Positions 34,007 to 43,456 are shown, counted from the first letter of the stretch. The stretch is 64,000 bases of DNA from Hyphomonas sp. (GCF_022844445.1 NZ_JALHLS010000008.1:1-64000), one strand, 5' to 3'. Translations and numbers: made by a program. The notes: a model not told the origin generated them from the letters alone.

Positions 34007-34756
34007 ATGCAGGATGACAACACCTCCGCCACAGACCGCGCTGACAAGATGCTCGTCGCCCTCGGCCACTTCGGCAGCCGCGCCGCCGCGCAGGCCGCCA
34101 TTGCTGCCGGCCTCGTCACGTCAGATGGCAAGGTCATTGCCAAGTCCTCCGAAACGCTTTCGCGCGATGCGGTCATCCGGTCCGAAGCCGCTCACCCTTA
34201 TGTCTCGCGCGGCGGCCTGAAGCTCGCCCGCGCGCTGGACGTGTTCAGCGTCAATCCGGCAGGCCTGACCTGCCTCGATCTCGGCGCCTCCACCGGCGGC
34301 TTCACTGATGTGCTGTTGCGGCGCGGCGCGGCGCACGTCACCTGCGTCGATGTCGGCCATGGCCAGCTGCACGAGAAAATCGCCGCCGATCCGCGCGTGA
34401 TCTCGCACGAGCGTCTGAACGCCAAGGCCCTGACACAGGCGCATCTCGCCGCGCCGCCCCAGCTGATCGTCGGTGATCTGAGCTTCGTCTCGCTGGCAAA
34501 AGTTCTGGACACGCCGCTCGCGCTCGCCGCGCCTCAGGCGACGCTCATCGCGCTCTTCAAGCCGCAATTCGAAGTCGGCCCGGAAAACGTCGGCAAGGGC
34601 GGCCTGGTCACCAGTGATGAAGCAACAGAAGTCGCGCTGGGCGGCTTCCTGAACTATCTCATGTCCAAAGACTGGCGCATCGAGGCGCCCCAGCCGAGCC
34701 CCATTCCCGGCGGCGATGGCAACCGGGAATGGCTGGTCTGCGCAAGGCGGGTCTAG
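34007..34756 (+). CDS. tlyA: TlyA family rRNA methyltransferase
   Basis: A 249-residue protein with an N-terminal S4 RNA-binding domain (about residues 8-70, ending HPYVSRGGLKLARAL) and a Rossmann methyltransferase domain with SAM motif CLDLGASTGGFTDVLL. The GLVTSDGK and YVSRGGLKL signatures are diagnostic of TlyA/hemolysin-A proteins, which 2'-O-methylate cytidines in 16S and 23S rRNA. It ends with a 4-base overlap with the next gene on the opposite strand. Confidence 0.94.
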   Translation: MQDDNTSATDRADKMLVALGHFGSRAAAQAAIAAGLVTSDGKVIAKSSETLSRDAVIRSEAAHPYVSRGGLKLARALDVFSVNPAGLTCLDLGASTGGFTDVLLRRGAAHVTCVDVGHGQLHEKIAADPRVISHERLNAKALTQAHLAAPPQLIVGDLSFVSLAKVLDTPLALAAPQATLIALFKPQFEVGPENVGKGGLVTSDEATEVALGGFLNYLMSKDWRIEAPQPSPIPGGDGNREWLVCARRV

Positions 34757-35469
34757 TAGCTGTAAGGCTCGTCCGTATACCCGTCCTGCACGCGCCACTC
34801 GCGAGTGCGCTCATCATAGCAGGCCGTCACGGGATCACGCTGGATGTCGCCATCCGGCAGCCGCGTCTCGCGATGGATCACGCGGCAGTCGCGCGCCGGT
34901 TCCTGGTAGACAGGCTCGTCGCGATAGTCCGGGTACGAAGGATAGGACGGCTGCGAGGCATAGCCCGACGGGTATTGCTGCGCCGGGTATCCGCCCCGGC
35001 CCATAACTTCCGGTCCGCCATAGAGGCCGTCCGTCGTGCGGGGGATCGAGCCCTGTCCTGCCGAGGAATAACTGTATGGCGCATAGGCCACCTGACATTC
35101 CGGCCCGCTGTCCTTGCCGATCGAGTTGCCGGCCACGCCGCCAACCAGAGCGCCTAGTACAGCGCCCACGGCCACGTTGCCGGATTCGCTGCGCCCCTCG
35201 CGGTAGCTGCCCACGGGATAGCCCCGGCGGTTGTACTTCGTGTAGGTGCGGTCGTTCTCGATATTGTTGCCGATCGCGCCGCCGATCAGGGCGCCGGCCA
35301 GCGCGCCTACCACGGTGCCCGCTGCTGAATCGTCCGACTTCTGCCGCTCGCACTGCACATTGCGTACGCCCGGGTCGCTGTAGGGATACCCGTACTGGGC
35401 ATGCGCCTGCATCGGCAGAGCCAGCGCCATCAGACCAAGGCTGCCCGCAGCAATCGTAAGCTTCAACAT
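34753..35469 (-). CDS. Glycine-zipper 2TM domain protein
   Basis: A 238-residue exported protein (signal MLKLTIAAGSLGLMALALPMQAHA). The mature part has two glycine-zipper helices, AAGTVVGALAGALIGGAIGNNI (about 50-70) and NVAVGAVLGALVGGVAGNSIG (about 95-115), typical of envelope 2TM domain proteins that associate with membranes. The C-terminal half is Tyr/Pro/Gly-rich (YPAQQYPSGYASQPSYPSYP) and ends in a YDERTREWRVQDGYTDEPYSY tail. ATG 35469 follows GGAG by 8 bases. A structural envelope role is likely, with no enzymatic motif. Confidence 0.8.
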   Translation of the reverse strand: MLKLTIAAGSLGLMALALPMQAHAQYGYPYSDPGVRNVQCERQKSDDSAAGTVVGALAGALIGGAIGNNIENDRTYTKYNRRGYPVGSYREGRSESGNVAVGAVLGALVGGVAGNSIGKDSGPECQVAYAPYSYSSAGQGSIPRTTDGLYGGPEVMGRGGYPAQQYPSGYASQPSYPSYPDYRDEPVYQEPARDCRVIHRETRLPDGDIQRDPVTACYDERTREWRVQDGYTDEPYSY

Positions 35470-35588
35470 CACCACATCTCCTTCGGCGCCAAACGGGATT
35501 CGCCTTTGTTGCCCGGCAATCTGCGTCTGCCAACCTGAACGGAGCCTGAAGACTGGACGCGCCCGGATACGGCCTACATATTCCTTTC

Positions 35589-36665
35589 ATGGGATTGATC
35601 GACCGCGCCGCCCGCACCGCAAGCCGCGCCCGCTATGCGGCCGGGCAGGGCCTGCGCTCGGCCTGGTATGCCGCGCAAATGCAGGCCGCGCGCAGCCGCT
35701 CCGGCGGGTTTGACCGCCCCGGCGAGCCCGAATTTCGCCCCACCCGCGGCCGCCCGGACCTTGCCGAACTGCGCAAGGCTTACCTGCGCCTCTTTGTGCA
35801 GGACCGCGCCAATGTCGAAGCCGGCCTCTACCCCCCGCCGGATGACCTGAACGTCGCAGCCCTGCCAAAGGCTCTGAAATCCGCGCAGGCTTTCCAACGC
35901 GATTCCGCCGACGTGAACCGCCGCCGCCTCGCGCGAGACGGCACCGAAGTGCGCGCGCAGGTGCCCGATGGCACAAACCGCTACCCGGCCTACTACCTGC
36001 AGAACTTCCACTACCAATCCGGCGGCTGGTTCACCGAAGACAGCGCCGAACTCTACGACACGCAGGTCGAGGCCCTCTTCTCCGGCACGGCCGATACGAT
36101 GCGCCGCGCCGCCCTCGCCGAAATCAGCCGCGAGCTGAAAGGCAAGGATCAGCGTACCCAGCGGCTGCTGGATGTCGCCTGCGGAAATGGCCGCTTCCTC
36201 GAGAAGGTTCTGGGCGTCTATCCGAAACTGCGCGCCACCGGTCTCGACCTCTCGCCGACCTACACAGACGCTGCCCGCGCGCGCCTTGCGCCCTGGCGCA
36301 ATGCCGAGATCATCCATGATGCGGCTGAGGCGATGCCGCTGGAGGCTGCCTCGCAGGATATCGCCGTCTCGATCTTCCTGTTCCATGAGCTGCCGCCGAA
36401 GGTGCGCCCCAAGGTCCTTGCAGAGATATTCCGTGTACTGAAGCCCGGCGGCGCCTTCATACTCGCCGATAGTGTGCAGTTCGGCGACTATCCTTCGATG
36501 GACGGCCTCCTCGAATACTTCCCCCATGGGTTCCACGAGCCTTACTATAAAGGCTATCTCGGCTGGAACCTGACAGAAGCCCTTGAGTCACAAGGCTTTG
36601 TTAAGGAAGGCGAACGTCTGGCCTTTCTCACAAAAGTCACAGTCTGGCGCCGCCCGTTGGGGTGA
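35589..36665 (+). CDS. Class I SAM-dependent methyltransferase
   Basis: A 358-residue cytoplasmic methyltransferase. The SAM-binding motif I is RLLDVACGNGRFLEKVL, near residue 195, followed by LDLSPTYTDAARARL and the Methyltransf_11-type block AEAMPLEAASQDIAVSIFLFHELP and VLKPGGAFILADSVQ. The long N-terminal region (about 170 residues, with QNFHYQSGGWFTEDSAELYDTQ) is not part of the core fold. The substrate is unknown; it could be a lipid or small-molecule methyltransferase. It starts divergently from the glycine-zipper gene. Confidence 0.85.
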   Translation: MGLIDRAARTASRARYAAGQGLRSAWYAAQMQAARSRSGGFDRPGEPEFRPTRGRPDLAELRKAYLRLFVQDRANVEAGLYPPPDDLNVAALPKALKSAQAFQRDSADVNRRRLARDGTEVRAQVPDGTNRYPAYYLQNFHYQSGGWFTEDSAELYDTQVEALFSGTADTMRRAALAEISRELKGKDQRTQRLLDVACGNGRFLEKVLGVYPKLRATGLDLSPTYTDAARARLAPWRNAEIIHDAAEAMPLEAASQDIAVSIFLFHELPPKVRPKVLAEIFRVLKPGGAFILADSVQFGDYPSMDGLLEYFPHGFHEPYYKGYLGWNLTEALESQGFVKEGERLAFLTKVTVWRRPLG

Positions 36666-36828
36666 GGGCGCTCCGGTTTCAAGATTAAAGTTGCTTCATA
36701 TTCTGTGCTCTGATGGTCACAGGCAGCGCACGAAAACTGTGCATTGCTGCTTGTACATGTGGCAGACGGCAGCGGGATTGCTACTTGAGCAGCGCGCTCA
36801 ATGCGCAGAGTACGGAGAAAAAAAGCAT

Positions 36829-37326
36829 ATGAAACTTGCACTCGTTTCCCTCGCCGCCATCCTCGCTGCCCCGATCGCTGTTGCCCAGGGCAATGTCGAA
36901 CTCAGCGGTGGCTACACGCAGTTCGACACGGACGGCGCTGAAGTCGGCGCACTGACCGGTCGCGGCACCTATTTCTTCAACCGCTACCTCGGCGTCGAGG
37001 GTGAAGGCTCGATCGGCATCGACGATGCACAGGTCGGCCCGGCAACCGTCGAACTCGACCACTCGCTCGGCGCTTTCGGCGTCGTGCGCGCCCCGGTCGC
37101 TGAGCGTCTGGAGCTCTTCGGTCGCCTCGGCTACCAGACTTCGGAAATCAGCGCTGATGTCCCCGGACTCGGCGGCGCCTCGACTGACGTTGACGGCGTT
37201 GCATACGGCGTCGGCGGCAAATTCTACCTGACCGAACGTTTCGGCATCCGTGCGGATGTTGCACGCTTCGAAGGTGACGACGAAGAAGCCGACGTCCTCT
37301 CCATCGGCGGCGTGTTCCGCTTCTGA
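36829..37326 (+). CDS. Outer-membrane beta-barrel protein
   Basis: A 165-residue exported protein (signal MKLALVSLAAILAAPIAVAQ) of the OmpA-like/porin small-barrel type. Alternating hydrophobic strands are visible (NVELSGGYTQFDTDG, RYLGVEGEGSIGI, SLGAFGVVRAP, ERLELFGRLGYQTSEI, FGIRADVARFEGD) and the C-terminal residue is Phe in GGVFRF, the BAM recognition signal. An eight-stranded barrel fits its length. GGAGAAAAAAAG precedes ATG 36829, and it has its own terminator. Confidence 0.85.
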   Translation: MKLALVSLAAILAAPIAVAQGNVELSGGYTQFDTDGAEVGALTGRGTYFFNRYLGVEGEGSIGIDDAQVGPATVELDHSLGAFGVVRAPVAERLELFGRLGYQTSEISADVPGLGGASTDVDGVAYGVGGKFYLTERFGIRADVARFEGDDEEADVLSIGGVFRF

Positions 37327-37354
37327 TAATCCGTTCGCGGATTTGAACCTGAGG

Positions 37355-37388
37355 GCCCCTGTGCAGAATGCACGGGGGCTCTTTTATT
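37355..37388 (+). terminator. Rho-independent terminator of the outer-membrane protein gene
   Basis: 10-bp stem GCCCCTGTGC / GCACGGGGGC (37355-37364 with 37370-37379, one G-T pair, 5-base loop) followed by TCTTTTATTT. It abuts the stop of the convergent aroC. Confidence 0.85.
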
Positions 37389-38480
37389 TCAGCGCCCCGT
37401 CTGGCCCCTGTGGCGCAGCTTCGCGTCCGCCAGCACACACGCCATCATCGCTTCGGCGACTGGCACCGCGCGGATACCCACGCAGGGATCATGCCGCCCG
37501 ACGGTCCGTACGTCGACTTCAGCGCCGTCCCGCGTGACCGAGCGCACTTCGTTGAGGATCGACGAGGTCGGCTTGATCGCGATACGGACGACCACGTCCT
37601 GCCCGGTCGAGATGCCGCCGGCCACGCCGCCATTGTTGTTCTTCAGGAAGGTCGGGCCGTCATTGCCGGCGCGCATCTCGTCGGCATTTTCCTCGCCGCT
37701 CATCGAGGCGGCTGCAAAGCCCGCGCCGATCTCAATGCCCTTCACCGCATTGATGCTCATCATCGCGCCGGCGAGTTCCGCGTCGAGTTTGCCATACACT
37801 GGCGCGCCCCAACCGGCCGGTATGCCGGACGCATGGACTTCGACAATCGCGCCCGCCGACGAGCCGGCCTTGCGCGTCTGATCCAGAAAGGCTTCCCACT
37901 GCGCCGCCATGTTGGCGTCCGGGCACCAGAAAGGATTGTTCTGCGTCTCGTTCCAGTCCCAGCTTTCCGGATCAATCATGTGCGGCCCGATCTGCACCAC
38001 CGCCCCGCGGATCACGACCGCCTCGCCGAGCACCCGCCGCGCCACCGCGCCGGCCGCCACGCGCGCTGCCGTCTCGCGCGCCGAGCTACGCCCGCCGCCG
38101 CGATAGTCTCGCACGCCATACTTTGCGTCATAGGCATAATCTGCATGGCCGGGGCGATAGCGGTCGCGGATCTCACGGTAATCCTTGCTGCGCTGGTCGG
38201 TATTCTCGATCATCAGACTGATCGGTGTGCCGGTCGTTACCGGCCCACCCGTGCGCTCATCCTCGAACACGCCGGAGAGGATCTTCACGAGATCTGCTTC
38301 CTGGCGCTGCGTCACAAAGCGGGACGTGCCGGGCCGGCGCTTGTCGAGGAAGCCCTGTATCCAGCCTTCGTCCAGCGTCAGTCCCGGCGGGCACCCGTCC
38401 ACCACACAGCCCAGGGCCGGGCCATGGCTCTCGCCCCAGGTTGTGACACGAAAAAGATGGCCAAACGTGTTATGCGACAT
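37389..38480 (-). CDS. aroC: Chorismate synthase
   Basis: A 363-residue FMN-dependent enzyme that makes chorismate from EPSP, the last step of the shikimate pathway. The N-terminal signature [19 protein letters not shown], the central [17 protein letters not shown] (phosphate/FMN-binding Arg-rich block) and the C-terminal [10 protein letters not shown] and [17 protein letters not shown] are all present. Length is normal. It is convergent with the outer-membrane protein gene and divergent from pdxH. Its product feeds the aromatic pathway opened by the class II DAHP synthase at 56482. Confidence 0.96.
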   Translation of the reverse strand: MSHNTFGHLFRVTTWGESHGPALGCVVDGCPPGLTLDEGWIQGFLDKRRPGTSRFVTQRQEADLVKILSGVFEDERTGGPVTTGTPISLMIENTDQRSKDYREIRDRYRPGHADYAYDAKYGVRDYRGGGRSSARETAARVAAGAVARRVLGEAVVIRGAVVQIGPHMIDPESWDWNETQNNPFWCPDANMAAQWEAFLDQTRKAGSSAGAIVEVHASGIPAGWGAPVYGKLDAELAGAMMSINAVKGIEIGAGFAAASMSGEENADEMRAGNDGPTFLKNNNGGVAGGISTGQDVVVRIAIKPTSSILNEVRSVTRDGAEVDVRTVGRHDPCVGIRAVPVAEAMMACVLADAKLRHRGQTGR

Positions 38481-38562
38481 GTGACAGCCTGCGCCCTCGC
38501 GGTTCTGCTCCGCCTCCTATATGAAATCGCCAGCCTGACAAACCGCGAAAATGGTGGCCCCC

Positions 38563-39219
38563 ATGTCTTCCTCCGTGATCCCCCCGACGCCGAGCGCCGC
38601 CGACTATGCCGACAGCGGCGACCGGGCACTGATCCCGGAGACCGCCGATCCCATCGGACTGTTCCGGCAATGGATGGCCGATGCCCGCGCCGCCGAGCTG
38701 AACGATTCGAACGCCATGTCTCTCGCCACGGTGGACGCGGACGGAACCCCCGATGTCCGCATTGTGCTCCTAAAAGGCGTCGACGCGGCCGGCTTCACCT
38801 TCTTCACCAACCTGGAAAGCGCCAAGGGTGTCCAGCTTGCAGCCCAGCCGCAGGCCGCCCTCGGCTTTCACTGGAAAAGCCTGCGCCGCCAGGTCCGCAT
38901 CCGGGGCAACGTTACCCGAGTGTCCGATGCCGAGGCCGATTCCTACTTCGCCTCGCGCGCGGCGCAGAGCCGCATCAGCGCGATTGCCTCCGACCAGTCC
39001 CGCCCGATGGCCGACCGCGCCGTCTTCGAGCAGCGCATCGCCGAAGTCTCCACCATCTATGGCGATGGCCCGGATATTCCGCGTCCGGAGTTCTGGGGCG
39101 GCTTCCGACTCGCGCCGACGGAGATCGAGTTCTGGCAGGACCAGGCCTTCCGCATGCACGATCGCCTGAAGCTCTACCGCAAGGGCGACGGCTGGGTCAG
39201 CGTCCGGCTTTATCCGTAG
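38563..39219 (+). CDS. pdxH: Pyridoxamine 5'-phosphate oxidase
   Basis: A 218-residue FMN flavoprotein that oxidises PNP or PMP to PLP. Hallmarks are NAMSLATVDADGTPDVRIVLLKG, the FMN/substrate residues in TNLESAKG, LGFHWKSLRRQVRIRG, and the C-terminal substrate block RPEFWGGFRLAPTEIEFWQ. ATG 38563 has GGTGG six bases upstream; ATG 38551 is an alternative giving four more residues. The start is divergent from aroC across an 82-base gap. Confidence 0.95.
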   Translation: MSSSVIPPTPSAADYADSGDRALIPETADPIGLFRQWMADARAAELNDSNAMSLATVDADGTPDVRIVLLKGVDAAGFTFFTNLESAKGVQLAAQPQAALGFHWKSLRRQVRIRGNVTRVSDAEADSYFASRAAQSRISAIASDQSRPMADRAVFEQRIAEVSTIYGDGPDIPRPEFWGGFRLAPTEIEFWQDQAFRMHDRLKLYRKGDGWVSVRLYP

Positions 39220-39224
39220 TGCGG

Positions 39225-40091
39225 CTAAAGCGCGTCAATCCGGCAGCCCCGCGCTTCAAGGATATCCCGCATCTGCCAGTAAGCCTTCGGCGTCCGGTAC
39301 AGCGGAATGCGCGGATGCAGGTGGTGCACGATATGATACTGCATCCCCATCGAGCCGAGATTGCCTAAGATTGCCCGGAAGCTGCGCGTGTCGCGGTACC
39401 GGCCTTTGTCTGTAGCCGGATGATGCGGCGCCCAGCTGAGATAGTACTGGATATAGGTCAGCCCGATATGCCGGGGCAGCCACCAGAGCAGCGCCGCCTC
39501 GATCGCATAACCGCTCCAGGCTAGCGCAATAAGGACGCCGTAGAACACGAGGTTGTAGATTGCCGCATCCAGCAGCACGTCCGGCCGCCCGATCCGTTTC
39601 AGCGTTTCGACATAGCTGTTATTGCCGCCCCGTGCGCCCGGCTGGCGATTCTGGATGCTCTTCCAGATCGCGTGCAGCGGTCCGCCGGCCTGCGTCGAGT
39701 GGTCCGGGTCGAGCGCCGGATCGTTCGCATGCGTATGATGTTCCAGATGTGTCAGCCGCGCCACGCGGTAGGGCAGCACCAGCGGAATCGTCGAGAGATG
39801 ACCCACCATCTGATTCAGCCAGCGCAGATTCGTGCCCGGCTTCGCGATGATGTCATGCTGCGCCTCGTGACTGGGCAGATAGCACGCCGCCACATTGAAC
39901 GTCGCAATCAGGAACCCCGCCCAAAGTGGCAACACACCGGTAAACACCAGCGGCCACAGTGACAGCCACACCGCAAGATTCGTAAACGCCCAGGCCACGG
40001 CAAAATACGGAAACTTGTCAATATGCTGGCGCGCGATCTCGCGCTCCAGCCGGATCAGCTCCGCCTCGGATGTCCCCGCCAGCGCGTTCAT
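39225..40091 (-). CDS. Membrane fatty-acid desaturase/hydroxylase
   Basis: A 288-residue integral membrane di-iron enzyme. Three His boxes are clear: SHEAQHD, HLEHHTH (HxxHH) and HIVHHLHP (HxxHH), with an additional APHH. Membrane segments (FAVAWAFTNLAVWLSLWPLV, GFLIATFNVAACYL, AIYNLVFYGVLIALAW) flank them. The set of boxes fits acyl-lipid/fatty-acid desaturases or carotenoid hydroxylases. ATG 40091 is used because it overlaps the stop of the upstream micro membrane protein (ATGA) and the longer frame is Ala/Gly/Arg-rich. Product specificity is unknown. Confidence 0.85.
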   Translation of the reverse strand: MNALAGTSEAELIRLEREIARQHIDKFPYFAVAWAFTNLAVWLSLWPLVFTGVLPLWAGFLIATFNVAACYLPSHEAQHDIIAKPGTNLRWLNQMVGHLSTIPLVLPYRVARLTHLEHHTHANDPALDPDHSTQAGGPLHAIWKSIQNRQPGARGGNNSYVETLKRIGRPDVLLDAAIYNLVFYGVLIALAWSGYAIEAALLWWLPRHIGLTYIQYYLSWAPHHPATDKGRYRDTRSFRAILGNLGSMGMQYHIVHHLHPRIPLYRTPKAYWQMRDILEARGCRIDAL

Positions 40092-40282
40092 ATCCAGCGC
40101 CCCCTGAACTGCGCGTGCGCCCCCCACAGCCCGCCGATCAGCAGCCCCACGGCCAGCGGCGCCGCGCCAAAGGGCAGGTCCCAACCCGCCCGCTGAATCA
40201 CCTGCGCAATGAGCGGCGCAAGAAATCCGACCCCAAAAATCAGCGGCATGTGCTGCAGGATCAGTCCGACAAGCTTGAGCAT
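40088..40282 (-). CDS. Micro membrane protein coupled to the desaturase
   Basis: A 64-residue hydrophobic protein: MLKLVGLILQHMPLIFGVGFLAPLIAQ then LPFGAAPLAVGLLIGGLWG, giving two membrane helices and a short basic tail (RGRWI). It starts at ATG 40282 with GGGAGG 6 bases upstream and ends in an ATGA overlap with the desaturase, so it is co-translated with it. No known family was recognised. A role as a small partner or stabiliser of the desaturase is suggested by coupling only. Confidence 0.7.
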   Translation of the reverse strand: MLKLVGLILQHMPLIFGVGFLAPLIAQVIQRAGWDLPFGAAPLAVGLLIGGLWGAHAQFRGRWI

Positions 40283-40297
40283 GGATGGCCTCCCAAG

Positions 40298-40325
40298 AAA
40301 AAAGATGACGCATGTGTCATTTTTT
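40298..40325. promoter_or_regulatory. Operator-like palindrome between divergent genes
   Basis: ATGACGCATGTGTCAT at 40305-40320 is a 16-base palindrome with one mismatched pair, centred on CATG, and flanked by an A-tract on the left (40298-40303) and a T-tract on the right. It sits in the 86-base gap between the desaturase operon (minus, starting 40282) and the DUF4345 gene (plus, starting 40369), so a bound dimer could control both. The form is typical for TetR/MarR/FadR-type repressors; the regulator is not in the window. Confidence 0.6.
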
Positions 40326-40368
40326 GGCAAGGGCTATTCTGGAAACATCGCAATAGGGGGAAACCACC

Positions 40369-40752
40369 ATGAAACTCGGCCTGCAGATCGTCCTCGGTCT
40401 CTTCTCGCTCATCCCGCTCGCCTTCGCCGTGATGGGCCTCACCGGCGGCATGGCGGGGGCCGACCCCGCCGCAACCGTCTCGGCCGCCGTCGACAACCAG
40501 TACCGCTACATGTCCGGCGTCTACATCCTCGTCACGTTCCTGCTCTGGTACGCGATCCCGCGCATCGAGCGGCATTTCACGCTGATGGCGCTCATCTGCG
40601 CCGCGCTCGTCGTCGGCGGCATCGGCCGCCTACTGTCTCAGGGCGCCGTTGGTCCGGGTACGGAGCAGCAGCAGATCGGCGCGATAATCGAGCTCGGATC
40701 GCCCATCCTGCTGCTCTGGCTCTGGCTAGTGACACGCCAGAAGAAAGCCTAA
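40369..40752 (+). CDS. DUF4345 family membrane protein
   Basis: A 127-residue protein with four predicted membrane helices (LQIVLGLFSLIPLAFAVMG, YMSGVYILVTFLLWYAI, TLMALICAALVVGGIGRL, IIELGSPILLLWLWLV) and the family pattern NQYRYMSGVY between the first two. Function is unknown. AGGGGG lies 8 bases before ATG 40369. It is divergent from the desaturase operon and separated from it by the palindrome at 40305-40320. Its stop overlaps the GDPD gene's stop by 4 bases (convergent). Confidence 0.82.
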   Translation: MKLGLQIVLGLFSLIPLAFAVMGLTGGMAGADPAATVSAAVDNQYRYMSGVYILVTFLLWYAIPRIERHFTLMALICAALVVGGIGRLLSQGAVGPGTEQQQIGAIIELGSPILLLWLWLVTRQKKA

Positions 40753-41714
40753 CGCCGCGCGCAGGCCTCCCAGCCTTCATCGTCGGCCAGCAGGAAGTCC
40801 GCCACGCGGTAGGGCTCATCCGTCGCGATTATCACCACGCCGTCATCCACCAGCCGCTGGTACTCGCTGCCATCGCCGTCCTTCCAGTACTGGTCATCAA
40901 GCCGCTCGCCCTGGCGCCCCAGCGTGCCGAAGGCGGGCTCCACGCCTTCCTGTAGCAGGCGTTCAAATGCAGGCGGGTCCGGCTCGCGCGTGCCGGTCCA
41001 GCCGATCACGCGCGTGCGGTCCACGCCGAGGCCTTCCAGCCGCGCCAGGTCGCGGTCCCCGCGCGCCGACGCGGTCATCATCAGTTCAGGCGCGAGCTTC
41101 GCAATCTCGGCCGCCTCGTCATCCGTATAGGAAATCATGATCGCATTGTGCTCGGCCTCCGCCGCCCGCACCGCCTCCACGATATTGCGGAACCCGGTCA
41201 TCTGCTTGCGGTCCAGTTCCACAATCACGCCGTGCTGCTTGGCCCAGAGCAGCACATCCGTCAGCTTTGGCGGATGAAATCCGGTCACCTCGCCGTCAAT
41301 GTCCTTCAGCCGGATCTTTGCGGTGTCCGCCCAGTCCGTATCAGCGACATACCCGCTCGCGTCAGCCGTCCGGCCAAACCGGTCGTCATGGTGCAGGTAA
41401 AGCACGCCGTCCCGGCTGGTCGCCACGTCGATCTCGAACACGCGTACGCCTTGCGCCAGGCCGAACTGGAGTGTTTCCAGCGCGTTTTCGGGAAATCCCG
41501 CCGCCCCGCCGCCGCGGTGCGCGGCCACCAGCGTGCCGCCCGTCTCGCGCAGGCAGTCGAACAGTTCGGGCAAAGGCGGGAGCGGCTCTGCCCGTTCGAA
41601 ACCGACGGCTGGCGGCACAGCAGCATCCGCCGCAGCTTCCACCGGCGCAGTCTCCGGTCCCCCGCATGCCGCGACAACCGCTATTGCCACCCACAATCCC
41701 GGAACTCGCTTCAT
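40749..41714 (-). CDS. Glycerophosphodiester phosphodiesterase lipoprotein
   Basis: A 321-residue GDPD-family protein with a lipoprotein signal (VAIAVVAACG). The catalytic TIM barrel has AHRGGGAAGFPENALETLQ (His-Arg and Glu), VFEIDVATSRDGVLYLHHDDR (E-x-D and the catalytic HHD), IVELDRKQM later, and a C-terminal WTGTREPD/YRVADFLL region. It would cleave glycerophosphodiesters to glycerol-3-phosphate and alcohol in the periplasm or envelope. The stop overlaps the convergent DUF4345 gene. Confidence 0.88.
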   Translation of the reverse strand: MKRVPGLWVAIAVVAACGGPETAPVEAAADAAVPPAVGFERAEPLPPLPELFDCLRETGGTLVAAHRGGGAAGFPENALETLQFGLAQGVRVFEIDVATSRDGVLYLHHDDRFGRTADASGYVADTDWADTAKIRLKDIDGEVTGFHPPKLTDVLLWAKQHGVIVELDRKQMTGFRNIVEAVRAAEAEHNAIMISYTDDEAAEIAKLAPELMMTASARGDRDLARLEGLGVDRTRVIGWTGTREPDPPAFERLLQEGVEPAFGTLGRQGERLDDQYWKDGDGSEYQRLVDDGVVIIATDEPYRVADFLLADDEGWEACARR

Positions 41715-41822
41715 GCTCCTTGTCCTTTCCTTGCGTCAGCGCATTTGCCCGCATAGACAGGGCATCGCAAAATCACAAGCGCGTCTGGAAAAGGCGCCGC
41801 GCCACTTCTGGAGGATGATCAT

Positions 41823-43448
41823 ATGAAGGGTATTATGCAGGACTGGCCACTGACCGTGGACAAGATCCTAGAGCACGCGCGCCTGCAGCACGGCAACCGC
41901 GAGATTGTCACCCGCCGTGTCGAAGGCCAAATCAGCCGCACCACCTATGCCCAGCTCTATGACATGGCCAAGCAGGTCTCCACCGCCCTGAAAGACACCG
42001 GCATCGGCCTCGGCGACCGGGTGGCCACATTGGGGTGGAACTCTGAGCGCCACATGGCCACCTGGTACGGCGCCATGGGCATCGGGGCAGTCCTGCATAC
42101 GATCAACCCGCGCCTCCATCCCGAGCAGATTGCCTGGATCGCCAACCATGCCGAAGACAAGGTCCTCGTCTTCGACAAGACCTTCCTGCCGATCGTCGAG
42201 GCGATCCGCGGCCAGCTGGAAACGGTGAAGACCTTCGTCATCTATGCCGGCGCCGATACGATGCCCGAGAACAAGCTCGGCGCCATCCCGTTCGACATCT
42301 GGATCGACGGGCGCTCCACAAATGTCCGCTGGGGCGACTTCCCGGAAGATACGGCCTGCGGCCTCTGCTATACCTCCGGCACCACCGGCAACCCGAAGGG
42401 GGTCCTCTATTCCCACCGCTCCAACGTGCTTCACACGCTGGTCACCATGGGCAAGGACGCGATGGGTATGGGCGCCGCCGACTCAGTCCTCCCGGTCGTG
42501 CCGATGTTCCATGCCAACGCCTGGGGCCTCGCCATGTCGTGCCCGGCCACCGGCGCCAACATGGTGATGCCCGGCGCCCAGATGGACGGCGCCTCGATCT
42601 ACGAACTCCTCGACACCGAGAAGGTATCGATCACCGCAGCGGTGCCTACCGTCTGGCTGATGCTACTCACCCACCTGCAGGCCAACAACCTGAAACTGCC
42701 TCACCTCAAGAAGGTTATCATCGGCGGCTCCGCCATCCCGGAACGCATCCTGCGCGCTTTTGAGCAGGATTATGAAGTCGATGTCGTCCACGCTTGGGGC
42801 ATGACTGAAACCTCGCCGCTCGGCACACTCGGCGCCCTTCCGCCGCACCTGATCGATGCCCCGGTCGACGAGCGCATGAAACAGAAACTGAAGCAGGGTC
42901 GCCCGCCCTTCGGCGTCGAGCTGCGCCTCGTTGATGATGATGGCAATGTCCTGCCGCGCGACGGTAAGACCTCCGGGCGCCTCCTCGTACGCGGCGCTGC
43001 CATCGCCGGCGGCTATTTCAAGGGCGCCGGCGGTCATGTGCTGGACGCTGAAGGTTATTTCGACACCGGCGACGTCGCCACCATCGACGAGATCGGCACA
43101 ATGACAATCACCGACCGCGCCAAGGACGTGATAAAGTCCGGCGGCGAGTGGATCTCTTCCATTGACATCGAGAACATCGCCGTCGGCCATCCCAAGGTCG
43201 CCAACGCTGCCGCCATCGGCATCTACCACCCGAAATGGGACGAGCGCCCGCTTCTGATCGTCCAGCCCAAGCCGGGTGAAAATCCGACCAAGGACGAAAT
43301 CCTGAAGTCTCTCGAAGGTAAGATCGCCAAGTGGTGGACGCCGGATGATGTCCAGTTCGTTGACAACATCCCCCTCGGCGCCACCGGCAAGATCAACAAG
43401 CTGGCTCTGCGCGAGACGTTCAAGGATTACAAGCTGCCGACCGCCTGA
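41823..43448 (+). CDS. Fatty-acyl-CoA synthetase (AMP-dependent ligase)
   Basis: A 541-residue ANL-superfamily ligase that adenylates a carboxylic acid and transfers it to CoA. The P-loop [20 protein letters not shown] is at about residues 180-198, the AMP motif WGMTETSP follows, then the [13 protein letters not shown] hinge region and [13 protein letters not shown], with the catalytic Lys in the C-terminal [16 protein letters not shown] lies 8 bases before ATG 41823; ATG 41835 is an alternative. It probably activates medium- to long-chain acids for the beta-oxidation enzymes in the window. Confidence 0.93.
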   Translation: MKGIMQDWPLTVDKILEHARLQHGNREIVTRRVEGQISRTTYAQLYDMAKQVSTALKDTGIGLGDRVATLGWNSERHMATWYGAMGIGAVLHTINPRLHPEQIAWIANHAEDKVLVFDKTFLPIVEAIRGQLETVKTFVIYAGADTMPENKLGAIPFDIWIDGRSTNVRWGDFPEDTACGLCYTSGTTGNPKGVLYSHRSNVLHTLVTMGKDAMGMGAADSVLPVVPMFHANAWGLAMSCPATGANMVMPGAQMDGASIYELLDTEKVSITAAVPTVWLMLLTHLQANNLKLPHLKKVIIGGSAIPERILRAFEQDYEVDVVHAWGMTETSPLGTLGALPPHLIDAPVDERMKQKLKQGRPPFGVELRLVDDDGNVLPRDGKTSGRLLVRGAAIAGGYFKGAGGHVLDAEGYFDTGDVATIDEIGTMTITDRAKDVIKSGGEWISSIDIENIAVGHPKVANAAAIGIYHPKWDERPLLIVQPKPGENPTKDEILKSLEGKIAKWWTPDDVQFVDNIPLGATGKINKLALRETFKDYKLPTA

Positions 43449-43456
43449 GATCCTCC

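Noticed and set aside
37368-39368. A 666-codon open frame on the plus strand across aroC and pdxH
   Set aside because: It is the antisense shadow of aroC and an alternative frame of pdxH; composition is Arg/His/Ala-rich and no motif is visible.
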